DNA of 64,000 nt. Source: Archilochus colubris (taxonomy: Eukaryota; Chordata; Aves; Apodiformes; Trochilidae). Below the pieces are notes generated by a model. That model saw only the letters and a list, made by a program, of their open reading frames with translations. It did no database searches and had not been told where the DNA came from. Each line of letters begins with the position of its first letter. Position 1 is the stretch's first letter. A program made the translations under genes and the position numbers. Below are positions 56,731 through 61,989 of this stretch, in pieces. The stretch is from contig CM041083.1 in NCBI GenBank assembly GCA_023079485.1, forward strand, positions 177,896,480 through 177,960,479. Direction: 5' to 3'.

Positions 56731-59700
56731 CCTCCCCAAGCCTCTTGCATTTGGTTCAACTGTGCTGACAGCCAGGGCCCTCAAATGTCTAGAGGCTGAA
56801 CTTTCTTAAAGTGCTACAGAAATTTTAAAATATTCTTGTGTGATTTTTTTTGTCTTCTCCCTTTTCCAGCTCCAGGATAAAAGCAAAACAAGAAAAAACA
56901 GAACTGGTTGAAATGAAAGCAGGTACAACCCATGCCACTTCCAAATAGATTAAAAAAATCTTTCACAAAACATCAAATCTCTTCTTGACTGATTTAACAG
57001 ACAGAAGGAGACTTTAAACTTTGCCAGAAAGAGAAAATCTTAAAGACTTATTTTAACCAATTCCTTTTCTGTGTTTATCTAAACTCTTCTGTCATTATCT
57101 TCTCTTCAGTCTTTCTTTGCATTTTGAAAAAACTGATATGTAGCCCTTGCTGATGGGATGGGGGACAAGCATCTTAATCAGGGTGCCTCTAAGAGGATGT
57201 AAGCTCCCATTACTGACAAGCTGTGGAGACCCTTGAATTGGGCAGTAACTAAGACATCAGCTGGCAACACTGTTTCAAGCAGTGATTAGTAATTGCTAGG
57301 GTTTGAAAGAAAAAGGAGGAAGAAGTATTGATAAGGCCAGACCAAAGAACTAATGAATAGGCACAACACAGATTTTCTACAAGGTAGTTACACTTAACAT
57401 GTAAAAAAGAATTCCAGGATTTCAGAGATAAACCATAAAAAAAAAAACAAAACAAAACCAAACAACAACAAAAACCAACAAAAAAACCCCCCACACACAA
57501 AAAACCCACAACCAAACAAAAAAAACCTACACACACACAAAAAAGCAAAACAAAAACCCCAAACCTCCAGTTTTCTTACAGAAAAAAAAAAGGTTAACAG
57601 AAGAAGATAATTTCTTTTATGCTTAGAAGGCCTTCAACAATAGTATTTGAAGCTATACAATCCTCATCAACCTTAAGCTCTCTCCTTTGTCTCAACTCCC
57701 ACAACGACTTTTGTTTCTATTGCTTTCAAGCTTTTTACACTTCTGGAAGACATTAAGAATTTTGCCAACTCATTTTTCATTTCTGTTTTTCTCTAGAATG
57801 TTTGACAAACTTCTACTGCAGACACAAGAAGCAGTAGCAATCATTCTGAAGGGATGGCACAGATGTTTTTGGTTATATATAGACATTGCTCTCCAGGACA
57901 GTTTGCCATAGAGGAAAAAAAAAAAAAATAAATCAGCTGTAGTGCTACAATGGGGTCAGTAGTGACTTTTTCTAGTTGCCTCTCAGTGTCCAATTTAACA
58001 CAGTTCAAAGCAATTAAGAATTAAATACTTTATAATAATTTTTAAAAGAAAAATCCCACCAACAGAAAAACAAATCCATGTCTTTTTTTTTTCCTTCAAA
58101 AAGGATGACTAGTTAGCATCAATCCCATCACTAAGTTTACAACAGTAAAATGCTAAGCCTGTATCTAGAGCAAATATTCTGAAAAAAATCCCACACATTT
58201 TGACATATTATCTTGCCATTCAAAAAGGATCTTCAATTTTTTTTGTTATTATCAATGGCATATAAGCAGAATTCAAATAATACAAATTCTGTATCCAAGA
58301 GCACTTGACAAAACAATTTCAACAGACTCTCTAGTTCTGCTGGGGGAGGGAAATTGTTTTTTTAGGGATGGCTGACAAAGAAAAGCTCAGCTGAAGTGTT
58401 GCCAAGATAGATAACACTAGTTATTAAGCAAATTCCTAGGAGAGACAGGAATTTAATTGTCAATATCACTTTTTCAACAAGATAAGCATGTAAAGCATGT
58501 GGGATGTGCAATGTGTGATTCCCTGTAGTACTCCTGAGGCTGAAAATGGAAAATTCTGGCAAACACTCAAGGAAATAAAATAAAATTTTGCCTTCTAGTA
58601 CACTGCACAATGCCAAAATTCTTTATGGGTGTTGCCAGAAATGTTTTCTAATTAAAAAGAGAAACAAAAATTGTTATTTTTTTCATATTAACTACCCGAG
58701 TTTAGTTCACTATTTATTTGATTCCATATTAATTCTATCAAATGAATTTCAGTAGAGTTCATTTAAAAAAAAAAAAAGAGAGAGAGAGAAACTTGGGCTA
58801 CTTCAGCAGCTCGTAGTTACGGTAGGCAGACACTTGATACTATCTTACATCCCCACTATATGCTCCTTCTGCCTAAGTTTTTGCAGCTGTGGTACTCAGG
58901 ACTAGGGACCACAACTGGCATTCCTCTTCAGAAAAATATTGACCTTGATTTTAAGAGGCAATAGCATAGAATCAACCCATTAGTAAATTGTTCAACTAGT
59001 TACTACATCTCTTAAAAATAAATTTTCACATTAACCTACTTTCAGCCATAGGGCCTTAGCATCTGGGATCCAAAACTAAAGGAGCTGTTTGAACCTTTTT
59101 GTTCCAAACACACTTGCAGACTGATGCTTTGATAAATTATATGGATTAAGTTACTCAAGTCTTACACCCAGTGTTACTCACTATGTCAGAATTCACACAA
59201 GCTCTCTCTGTTTTCTAGAATACAGTCATTCAGTTCACAAGAGCACCCCATGTTCTCTCAGGTGCTCTCCCTTCCCTCTGGCTGTGTTTAGAACACTTGC
59301 CTCTGTCACTTGCCACAACCATAGTTGTTACATCTATAATATTCTGCCAATCTGATCATTTTTAAATAAAACTTGTAACTTGTAATTTGTGCTTCCTCAA
59401 CTCCAAAGATATTATTTTAGTCACCAAGGAATCTAGCTAGATGAGGTCACCCATTTACATTACATCAATACTTGCCTTTATGTCATTTTTTGGTGGCCAC
59501 CCTGATTTTTAAGTTTCCCTTTTCCACAGCTTAATGGCCAGGTCAGCCAAGACACAGCTTTATAGTTGGGCCTTATCCTTTACCTTCTTCTACCTTTGTG
59601 CTCAATGGAGTTCTGGGGAAAATTCTCACTTTTATTCATTACATTTTCCCAATGTTACATTAGTCATTTAACCACTTTCTGTGGCTACTATTTAAGCTCC

Positions 59701-61989
59701 AAAAATTTAAAGATAAGACAACATTGAAATGAAACAGAAAAATATTGTAAATTTCTTTCCTTGATTAAGAAAATGGTTAAAACAAATTTTAAAAAAAGTA
59801 CTAAAAATCTGGTCTTAAGTTATGAAACTACTTTAGTTAGAAAACAAGCTCTAAATTAGTATCCTATCCAGAGGGTCAGTTTCATTAAAACAGAAGCAGA
59901 AGAAATGCCAAGCCCCCCAAAAACGTAACTGATGTATACTAAGCATTTATTCTTGGGCAGTCAATAGAAAAATAACTTATGGACTGTTTATTTATTAAAA
60001 TATGAAATGCTGAAACAACACATACAAAGTTTTAACCTTCTCAGTTCATCTGTAGGACTGGTTTTTTTTAAACATTATTCTTTAAAGACTGCCAGCCATC
60101 ACTTGAGCTGGAACCACAATTTTGTAACATGGTTAGTTCTATGGCTGCATCAAAAACACACCAAAGTGCTTTCAATAACACCAAGCCAACATTTCTGAAA
60201 TACAACAATACAACAGTGCAAACAACAAATCCATAGTCAAGAATCATTCTCTACCAGTTTAGGGAGCACATCACTTTGATCTGTTGATACAGTATCACAT
60301 TACTTAGAAACTTTCCAAAGCATATGTCCATCTTTCATATTAAGTTCTACTGGTATTGATCACATAAAAAAACCCCCGTGTGAAAAGTCATAGGACAATA
60401 AAGCTTTTAAGTTACTGTGACCATTGACACAGTATGGTCACAGTATGTTTATGACAAGTGAATCAAAGCAATGAAGTGCTACTGAATTTTCTAGCTATTA
60501 AAAAAACTGTTTGCTAAAAATACAAGTAACAGGAACACATTTGCTATAGTTAGTCCCTCAATGAAATCTAAATATCTGAATACATACATCCAACAAAACA
60601 CAATTAAAACAAAAGATAATTTAAAAATTAAGCCACTATTAAGTCTTACCTTATGTGCTGGCACTAGGTTAACTAACACTGTATCCAGGAGTTCCTGTGA
60701 CACAGTATCTCCCTCACAAATGATAGAGCTCATTAGATCAACCATGTGCATGTGTACTTTTTGGTTATGACCGTTGCTGAAATTAAAAACAAGAAATTTT
60801 AGAGTAGTGTTCATATAAAGTAAAACTTCCATTCAGAATACTTGTTATGAAGACAAAAGGGAATATAAAAATAAAGCCTTCTAGAAGTCAAAATACTTAT
60901 GTTTCTCAGATGCATTTCCCACTTTCCCAAGTGTTCTTACATCTCATGCTCTCTTTATTTACTCCTGTAGTACTGTATTAAAACACCTCTCCTCTCTACT
61001 CAGCACCAGTGCATCATCATCTGGAGAGCTGCATCCAGTTAGAACCAGGCCTAGGTTGAAACTTCTTAGATTTAAATACCTGATGCCAGCATCAGATTCA
61101 GGACCAGGTTCAGTCATGTCCAGTGACACAACAAGAGGCAACGGGCACAAGGTGAAATAAAGGACATGGCATTTAAACATAAGAAGCTTTTTTTAATTTA
61201 AGGGTGATTGAGCACCAGGAAGTTGTCCAGAGAGGCCACGGAGCCTCCATCCTTGAAGATGCCAAAAACCCAGCTGGCTACATCTTGGGTGATCTGCTTT
61301 AGCTGCTCCTGGTCTGAACCTGGTGGGCACATGATACAAATCTCTAGCAGTATCTTCCAGTGTCCACTACTATCTGACTCACATTTTTATAGCAATAAAA
61401 CTGCCAATTCCTCAGAATTGCATATTGCACCATTTGCTTTCAATTTCAATAACAGAATAAACACAGCAAAAGACCATCAAAGCAAGTTTTTTCAGAAAAA
61501 AAAAAAACAACACACTTTTTTGCTGTGTGTCTTCAATTAAAACTGGCAAAATTGTATTGTACTGTATTTATTCTCCTATCTTTAGTTAAACTGTATTACA
61601 AGACTAAGCTCATTAATGCTAAAAGCCACACAACAGACTGAACACTTAGGTTAGAAACATGACCTCAACCATGCAATAATATATCATAATTGGGGCTAAC
61701 AATACTTACTTTATTACTGAAAACAGCGTTCTGTACAACTGTGTAAAAATCTCATTGCTGTCTTCTAATTCAAAGCATATGTTATAAGACTTGACCCAAG
61801 CAATGTTCTGTTGTGGACAGGAAAGAATAAAATGAGTAGTTAACAAAAGATTAATTTGAAAAACTACACTTAAGAGTAATTATGAAATGTTATAATGTTT
61901 ACCTCAAGCAAATAAAAATATCGATTAAACTGGGGGCTTTTTGTGTCTTCTAAACCCTTAAGTTGCCTTGTTATGAACATAAATATATC
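3341..61989 (-). CDS. PDS5B: PDS5B (cohesin-associated factor B), partial gene, 22 internal exons
   Basis: PDS5B is a nuclear HEAT-repeat protein that binds the cohesin ring through the RAD21 kleisin. With WAPL it promotes cohesin release; with sororin and acetylated SMC3 it supports sister cohesion. The 22 exons read in frame as 876 codons plus one base, about residues 105-980, entirely within the alpha-helical HEAT array. The N-terminal ~104 residues and the basic, AT-hook-bearing C-terminal tail are off-window. Identity rests on near-complete agreement with recalled vertebrate PDS5B, for example [56 protein letters not shown] and [20 protein letters not shown]5A is the only close paralogue and fits less well. 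Differences from recalled human B are few and conservative ([15 protein letters not shown] for KKYALQSAAGKDAAK; SNFEHL for SNLEHL). No stop or frameshift occurs in any exon, so this is the functional locus, not a processed copy. Confidence 0.96.
3546..8506 (-). other. PDS5B: PDS5B intron (4,961 bp)
   Basis: Holds one internally deleted CR1 (6275-6788). The rest is AT-rich with short A runs and nothing I can identify. Confidence 0.85.
6275..6788 (+). mobile_element. CR1 LINE fragment, internally deleted
   Basis: The left part matches CR1 reverse transcriptase in nucleotide context: residues [13 protein letters not shown] at about 6399-6450 correspond to the conserved RT block around LDFSKAFDTVSH. 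It then jumps near 6470 to the CR1 3' end (dispersed-copy text 6500-6770) with the terminal octamer-like repeat ATTCTATGATTCTATA. Sequence between RT and 3' UTR is missing. It lies antisense to PDS5B. Confidence 0.85.
8507..8630 (-). CDS. PDS5B: PDS5B exon, residues ~871-912
   Basis: 124 nt. One base completes Ser, then [20 protein letters not shown] and on to [10 protein letters not shown], ending phase 0. The acceptor is TTTCAG and the donor GTAAGG. Confidence 0.96.
10854..11253 (+). mobile_element. CR1 LINE 3' end
   Basis: Typical CR1 3' segment: starts AGATGATCAGAGGGCTGGAA, carries the GGCTGAGAGAGTTGGGG and TTCAGCCTGGAGAAGAGAAG blocks, and ends CAATTCTATGATT. 5'-truncated, non-coding, antisense to PDS5B. 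Confidence 0.92.
11262..11920 (-). mobile_element. CR1 LINE ORF2 endonuclease-region fragment
   Basis: On the minus strand this translates, with stops and frameshifts, to the CR1 ORF2 endonuclease region: [16 protein letters not shown], then [31 protein letters not shown], and [11 protein letters not shown]. The order matches CR1 (solvent-exposed beta strands, then the DNFLTQ helix, then the pre-SDH strand). The apurinic-endonuclease catalytic motifs are degraded. It abuts a CR1 3' end of opposite orientation. The plus-strand ORF at 11477-11734 is its antisense shadow. Confidence 0.82.
13032..13168 (-). CDS. PDS5B: PDS5B exon, residues ~826-871
   Basis: 137 nt, phase 0 in and phase 2 out. 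Begins [20 protein letters not shown] and ends [12 protein letters not shown] plus AG of a split Ser. The acceptor is TTTCAG and the donor GTATGT. Confidence 0.96.
14064..14112. repeat. Purine (A/G) low-complexity tract
   Basis: About 49 bases of almost uninterrupted A and G on the plus strand, mostly poly-A with scattered G. On the PDS5B strand it is a pyrimidine run. Confidence 0.9.
15145..15345 (-). mobile_element. Old CR1 LINE fragment
   Basis: Weak but ordered match to reverse-complement CR1 3' sequence: AGTTGGAAGGAGTGTCCAAT, CTGCTTAAAGGAAGGTCAGC, AAAGCCTCCAAGAGTGGAGA, then TTTCCTTATATCCAGTCTGA. Heavily diverged, so an older insertion than the other copies. Confidence 0.65.
17543..17611 (-). 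CDS. PDS5B: PDS5B exon, residues ~803-825
   Basis: 69 nt, 23 codons, phase 0 to 0: [20 protein letters not shown] then LVK. The acceptor is TTTAG and the donor GTAAGT. Confidence 0.95.
18040..18460 (-). pseudogene. Possible decayed protein-coding remnant (unidentified)
   Basis: On the minus strand a polar, Ser/Thr/Pro-rich open stretch (about 18201-18437, including [16 protein letters not shown] and [16 protein letters not shown]) runs into Lys/Glu/Gln-rich peptides if one frame change and stops are tolerated: [20 protein letters not shown], then [19 protein letters not shown] near 18080-18130. The composition looks like a disordered nuclear protein, and the low-coordinate end passes into an A-rich run on that strand. 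I do not recognise the parent gene. It could be a processed pseudogene or simply AT-rich sequence that reads well. Confidence 0.3.
18488..18900 (+). mobile_element. CR1 LINE 3' end
   Basis: Starts GGGCTGGAACACCTCCCCTA and carries the standard CR1 3' blocks (TTCAGCCTGGAGGATGCTCC, AGGAAGAAATTCTTTCTTGT). Ends at TCTATTATGA, a mutated terminal repeat. Antisense to PDS5B; its 5' edge touches the A-rich end of the neighbouring coding-like remnant. Confidence 0.92.
19366..19524 (-). CDS. PDS5B: PDS5B exon, residues ~750-802
   Basis: 159 nt, 53 codons, phase 0 to 0. Begins [20 protein letters not shown] and ends [11 protein letters not shown]. The acceptor is CTAG and the donor GTAAGT. The Phe in SNFEHL replaces Leu of recalled human PDS5B. 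Confidence 0.95.
19525..20305 (-). other. PDS5B: PDS5B intron (781 bp)
   Basis: AT-rich. An A/C-rich patch lies at about 20119-20156. No repeat or conserved element recognised. Confidence 0.8.
20306..20429 (-). CDS. PDS5B: PDS5B exon, residues ~708-749
   Basis: 124 nt. One base completes Ser, then [20 protein letters not shown] and on to [10 protein letters not shown], ending phase 0. The donor is GTAAAA. The acceptor is TTTAAAG, preceded by about 27 bases of nearly pure T on the gene strand. Confidence 0.96.
20430..21025 (-). other. PDS5B: PDS5B intron (596 bp)
   Basis: Its acceptor end is a long homopolymeric T tract on the gene strand (plus-strand A-rich 20431-20459). Nothing else recognised. 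Confidence 0.8.
21026..21186 (-). CDS. PDS5B: PDS5B exon, residues ~655-708
   Basis: 161 nt, phase 0 in and phase 2 out. Begins [20 protein letters not shown] and ends [10 protein letters not shown] plus TC of a split Ser. The acceptor is TTGGCAG (partner of the upstream GC donor) and the donor GTAAGT. Confidence 0.96.
21430..24050 (+). mobile_element. Long CR1 LINE with decayed ORF2 (endonuclease and partial RT)
   Basis: The most complete CR1 here, about 2.6 kb including an insertion. In order: ORF2 start region ([20 protein letters not shown] near 21655-21720), endonuclease-like text ([40 protein letters not shown]), [12 protein letters not shown] with GHNDHRIV near 22155-22230, a nested CR1 (22453-22660), the linker [22 protein letters not shown] start [20 protein letters not shown] (23190-23280), and RT motif A region [15 protein letters not shown] near 23425-23465. 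About 23540 it jumps to the 3' part, so RT motif C and the rest of the palm are deleted. Stops and frame changes throughout: dead element, antisense to PDS5B. Confidence 0.92.
22453..22660 (-). mobile_element. CR1 3' fragment nested inside the long CR1
   Basis: Begins AATCACAGAATCATCAAGGT and continues GTTGGAAAAGACCGTCAAGA, ACCTCCCTGGACAACCTGTT and GAAAGTTTTCCTAATATCTA: the reverse complement of a CR1 3' end. The host ORF2 text stops before it (AGACTGTTCCCATATGCCAA) and resumes after it (GTAAGACAGGCCTGGCTGAA). So this is a later insertion in opposite orientation. Confidence 0.9.
25154..25259 (-). CDS. PDS5B: PDS5B exon, residues ~619-654, followed by a GC donor
   Basis: 106 nt. One base completes Ser, then [20 protein letters not shown] and on to [10 protein letters not shown], ending phase 0. 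The acceptor is TTCAG. The exon end AAG is followed by GCAAGT, a GC-type donor; reading on to the next GT breaks the known protein. The acidic DDEDEG loop is conserved in the vertebrate protein. Confidence 0.95.
25260..27017 (-). other. PDS5B: PDS5B intron (1,758 bp)
   Basis: Contains A/C-rich low-complexity patches around 25915-25975 and 26068-26120. No interspersed repeat recognised. Confidence 0.8.
25915..26120. repeat. A/C-rich low-complexity region
   Basis: Irregular runs of A broken by C (AAAACAAAAACAAAAAAC type, then AAACAAACACAC type), separated by ordinary sequence at about 25976-26065. No fixed repeat unit. Confidence 0.75.
27018..27133 (-). CDS. PDS5B: PDS5B exon, residues ~581-619
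   Basis: 116 nt, phase 0 in and phase 2 out. Begins [20 protein letters not shown] and ends [12 protein letters not shown] plus AG of a split Ser. The acceptor is TGCAG and the donor GTACTG. Only 77 bp separate it from the preceding exon. Confidence 0.96.
27211..27350 (-). CDS. PDS5B: PDS5B exon, residues ~534-580
   Basis: 140 nt. Two bases complete Arg, then [20 protein letters not shown] and on to [13 protein letters not shown], ending phase 0. The acceptor is TTAAAG and the donor GTAAGA. Carries the Cys-rich CSCKQAEGC loop. Confidence 0.96.
27351..28789 (-). other. PDS5B: PDS5B intron (1,439 bp)
   Basis: Carries the 201-bp near-palindromic element at 28335-28535. The remainder is AT-rich without recognised content. 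Confidence 0.85.
28335..28535. mobile_element. 201-bp near-palindromic element with long inverted repeats and 5-bp target duplication
   Basis: Both ends read TGTAGTGTAA, inward on opposite strands. The 61-bp arms (28335-28395 and 28475-28535) match as inverted repeats with only three differences that I count. A 79-bp GC-rich centre with a TGCGCA motif separates them. GACAC lies directly outside each end (28330-28334 and 28536-28540), a 5-bp target-site duplication. No ORF. The structure fits a non-autonomous inverted-repeat (MITE or foldback) element. TG...CA ends and a 5-bp duplication also fit a very short solo LTR. I do not recognise the family. Confidence 0.8.
28790..28838 (-). CDS. PDS5B: PDS5B exon, residues ~518-534 (short exon)
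   Basis: 49 nt, the shortest exon here: [16 protein letters not shown] plus the first base of a split Arg. The acceptor is TTGTAG and the donor GTAAGT. Too short to stand out as an ORF; it was placed by the expected peptide and by phase agreement with both neighbours. Confidence 0.95.
31877..32090 (-). mobile_element. Diverged CR1 LINE 3' fragment
   Basis: Reverse-complement CR1 order survives with point changes: ATCACAGAAA, TAGGTTGGAAGCAGCAACTG, AAAGCAGGGCCAACTTAGAT, CAGGTTTTGCTCCAGGTCTC, then CATAACCTCTCTTTACTACT. The CAAAGCAGGGCCAACTTAGAT block is a strong CR1 signature. Sense relative to PDS5B. Confidence 0.75.
32500..32965 (+). mobile_element. Probable old ERVL-type LTR fragment
   Basis: A GC-richer island in AT-rich intron. 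Its segments follow the order I associate with avian ERVL-class LTRs: CTGTGCAGGAGGAGGTCAGG, CAGCCAGCTCCACAACCAAC, AACATTTAAGAGGGGAGATG, then AAGAACCCACACTGAAGCAG. No internal retroviral genes, primer-binding site or second LTR are visible. Ends and target duplication were not resolved. The family call is from memory and tentative; ORFs across it are not viral proteins. Confidence 0.45.
34500..34581 (-). CDS. PDS5B: PDS5B exon, residues ~490-517
   Basis: 82 nt. One base completes Lys, then [20 protein letters not shown] and DLIKQPK, ending phase 0. The donor is GTGAGT. The acceptor TTTTTTTAG sits at the end of a long T/G-rich run (plus-strand A/C tract 34581-34637). Confidence 0.95.
34582..35993 (-). 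other. PDS5B: PDS5B intron (1,412 bp)
   Basis: Begins next to an A/C tract on the plus strand (34581-34637) that forms an extended T/G-rich run before the acceptor. Nothing else recognised. Confidence 0.8.
35994..36107 (-). CDS. PDS5B: PDS5B exon, residues ~452-490
   Basis: 114 nt. One base completes Arg, then [20 protein letters not shown] and on to [11 protein letters not shown], ending with AA of a split Lys. The acceptor is TTTCAG and the donor GTATGT. Confidence 0.96.
36108..38153 (-). other. PDS5B: PDS5B intron (2,046 bp)
   Basis: Contains one CR1 3' end (36176-36475), only about 70 bp from the acceptor of exon 35994-36107. Otherwise AT-rich. Confidence 0.85.
36176..36475 (+). mobile_element. 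CR1 LINE 3' end
   Basis: Clear CR1 text: AGACAAGAGGGCATGGTCTC, GGTTTAGGTTGGATATTAGA, GGCATTGGAATGGGCTGCCC, ending AATTCTATGATTCTATGA. Little diverged, so comparatively recent. In frame it keeps the C-terminal-like 72-codon ORF seen at 36178-36396, which is not a functional protein. Confidence 0.93.
38154..38305 (-). CDS. PDS5B: PDS5B exon, residues ~402-452
   Basis: 152 nt, phase 0 in and phase 2 out. Begins [20 protein letters not shown] and ends YYQNSIDD plus CG of a split Arg. The acceptor is CTCAAG and the donor [25 protein letters not shown] carries most of the substitutions I see relative to recalled human PDS5B. Confidence 0.95.
38306..39695 (-). other. PDS5B: PDS5B intron (1,390 bp)
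   Basis: About a third is a CR1 (38990-39493). The rest is AT-rich and unrecognised. Confidence 0.85.
38990..39493 (-). mobile_element. CR1 LINE 3' fragment, well preserved
   Basis: About 500 bp of CR1 in reverse complement. It starts AATCATAGGATCAGCCAGGT and runs through ACCTCCCTGGGCAGCCCATT, CAACCTAAAGCTCCCCTGGC and CAGACTGAACACCCCCAGCT to GGCCCAGAACTGAACACAGG. GC-rich against its surroundings and still open for 164 codons on the minus strand (39000-39494). That is a by-product of low divergence, not a gene. Sense relative to PDS5B. Confidence 0.93.
39696..39841 (-). CDS. PDS5B: PDS5B exon, residues ~353-401
   Basis: 146 nt. Two bases complete Glu, then [20 protein letters not shown] and on to [11 protein letters not shown], ending phase 0. 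The acceptor is CCCAG and the donor GTAAGA. Confidence 0.96.
39842..41950 (-). other. PDS5B: PDS5B intron (2,109 bp)
   Basis: No recognised interspersed repeat. AT-rich; a slightly GC-richer patch at about 41650-41850 was inspected and not identified. Confidence 0.75.
41951..42045 (-). CDS. PDS5B: PDS5B exon, residues ~321-353
   Basis: 95 nt. The first base completes Arg, then [20 protein letters not shown] and on to HPDLAKDLT, ending with the first base of a split Glu. The acceptor is AATAG and the donor GTACCA. Confidence 0.95.
42046..43110 (-). other. PDS5B: PDS5B intron (1,065 bp)
   Basis: AT-rich with a poly-A run near 43060. Nothing recognised. Confidence 0.8.
43111..43226 (-). CDS. 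PDS5B: PDS5B exon, residues ~283-321
   Basis: 116 nt, phase 0 in and phase 2 out. Begins [20 protein letters not shown] and ends PLWQCYLG plus AG of a split Arg. The acceptor is CCAG and the donor GTATAT. Confidence 0.96.
43560..43588. repeat. AT dinucleotide tract
   Basis: ATGCATATATATATAACATA followed by TATATATAT: imperfect alternating AT, self-complementary. Confidence 0.9.
44191..44298 (-). other. Exon-like open segment inside a PDS5B intron (candidate cassette exon)
   Basis: On the gene strand, CAACTTTTCAG-type acceptor sequence (ACTTTTCAG) precedes 108 nt, followed by a plausible donor AAG|GTGATG. The 36 codons are open, beginning [20 protein letters not shown] and ending [10 protein letters not shown]. 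The host intron is phase 0 on both sides and 108 is a multiple of three, so inclusion would keep PDS5B in frame. The segment has three CpG sites in a CpG-poor intron. No PDS5B isoform with this peptide is known to me and I do not recognise it in any family. If the splice sites are ignored, the frame is open for about 50 codons and stops at TAA just past the donor. Confidence 0.3.
50132..50312 (-). mobile_element. Diverged CR1 LINE 3' fragment
   Basis: Reverse-complement CR1: AACTATGAAATGGTTTGGGT, TTGGAAAGAATCTTTAAAGA, TTGCTCAAAGCCCCATCCAG, CCTGGCCTGGAATACTTCCA, then TTCCCTGGACAACCTCTTCA. Sense relative to PDS5B. Confidence 0.85.
51646..51666. repeat. TAGA tetranucleotide microsatellite
   Basis: About five uninterrupted ATAG units inside an A/T-rich context; likely polymorphic in length. 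Confidence 0.95.
51952..52092 (-). CDS. PDS5B: PDS5B exon, residues ~236-282
   Basis: 141 nt, 47 codons, phase 0 to 0. Begins [20 protein letters not shown] and ends [14 protein letters not shown]. The acceptor is TAG and the donor GTAAAC. The 8.7 kb intron after it is the longest in the window. Confidence 0.96.
52093..54200 (-). other. PDS5B: PDS5B intron (2,108 bp)
   Basis: No recognised repeat or conserved element. A short G-rich patch (GGGAGGGGGGAGGTGGG) lies at about 52757-52773 on the plus strand. Confidence 0.75.
54201..54281 (-). CDS. PDS5B: PDS5B exon, residues ~209-235
   Basis: 81 nt, 27 codons, phase 0 to 0. Reads [20 protein letters not shown] then IEPYITN. The acceptor is CCCTCAG and the donor GTAAGT. 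Flanked by large introns of 6.4 kb upstream and 2.1 kb downstream. Confidence 0.95.
54838..55061 (+). mobile_element. CR1 LINE 3' end
   Basis: Starts GACATTTAGGTTGGATATTA, continues GGCATTGGAATGGGTTGCCC and AGTGCCATGGTCTGGGAACC, ends GATTCTATGATTCT. It has the same subfamily layout as the copies at 36176 and 38990. Antisense to PDS5B; the minus-strand ORF 54727-55005 is a shadow. Confidence 0.93.
55498..55590 (-). other. Exon-like open segment inside a PDS5B intron (weak candidate exon)
   Basis: On the gene strand, a good acceptor (CTGTTTTTCATTCAG) is followed by 93 nt, 31 open codons reading [20 protein letters not shown] then [11 protein letters not shown], ending AAG|GTTTTT. The length is a multiple of three and the host intron is phase 0, so inclusion would keep frame. 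The donor is poor beyond GT. Without splicing the frame stops 11 codons later. Peptide not recognised. Confidence 0.2.
56647..56737. repeat. Long polypyrimidine (T/C) tract
   Basis: About 91 bases of only T and C on the plus strand, ending in an uninterrupted T run of roughly 21. On the PDS5B transcript it is polypurine. Length probably variable and hard to assemble. Confidence 0.95.
57436..57567. repeat. A/C-only low-complexity block
   Basis: About 130 bases almost entirely A and C, mixing AAAAC, CAACAA and CACACA units with C5-C6 runs; only scattered T and one G. T/G-rich on the gene strand. Confidence 0.9.
58764..58790. repeat. Poly-A followed by (GA)n
   Basis: Thirteen A, then about six GA units, then AA. 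Simple-sequence tract. Confidence 0.92.
60650..60776 (-). CDS. PDS5B: PDS5B exon, residues ~166-208
   Basis: 127 nt. The first base completes Asn, then [20 protein letters not shown] and on to LVNLVPAHK, ending phase 0. The acceptor is TTTCAG and the donor GTAAGA. It carries the strongly conserved [14 protein letters not shown] helix pair. Confidence 0.96.
60777..61709 (-). other. PDS5B: PDS5B intron (933 bp)
   Basis: Largely occupied by an old CR1 (61010-61385). An A12 run lies at about 61496-61507. Confidence 0.8.
61010..61385 (+). mobile_element. Old CR1 LINE 3' fragment
   Basis: Diverged but collinear with CR1: GAGAGCTGCATCCAGTTAGA, GTCCAGTGACACAACAAGAG then GCAACGGGCACAAGGTGAAA, GGAAGTTGTCCAGAGAGGCC, GAGCCTCCATCCTTGAAGAT, CATCTTGGGTGATCTGCTTT. 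The terminal repeat is no longer recognisable. Antisense to PDS5B. ORFs at 60959-61180 and 61208-61540 are by-products. Confidence 0.8.
61710..61807 (-). CDS. PDS5B: PDS5B exon, residues ~134-166
   Basis: 98 nt, phase 0 in and phase 2 out. Begins [20 protein letters not shown] and ends FSVI plus AA of a split Asn codon. The acceptor is CAG and the donor GTAAGT. It is only 95 bp from the preceding exon. Confidence 0.95.
61903..61989 (-). CDS. PDS5B: PDS5B exon, residues ~105-133
   Basis: 87 nt, 29 whole codons, phase 0 on both sides. It runs [20 protein letters not shown] to NRYFYLLE. The acceptor is CCCCCCAG before GAT; the donor after GAG is GTAAAC. This is the most 5' exon in the window, near the N-terminal end of the HEAT array. 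Confidence 0.95.

Larger units (their letters stand above)
54282..60649 (-). other. PDS5B: PDS5B intron (6,368 bp)
   Basis: Contains a CR1 (54838-55061), an exon-like open segment (55498-55590), a long pyrimidine tract (56647-56737), an A/C-rich block (57436-57567) and a poly-A/GA tract (58764-58790). The rest is AT-rich. Confidence 0.85.

Noticed and set aside
60491..60832. 113-codon minus ORF read as a single protein
   Set aside because: It is PDS5B exon 60650-60776 read through into both introns; the true boundaries are the splice sites.
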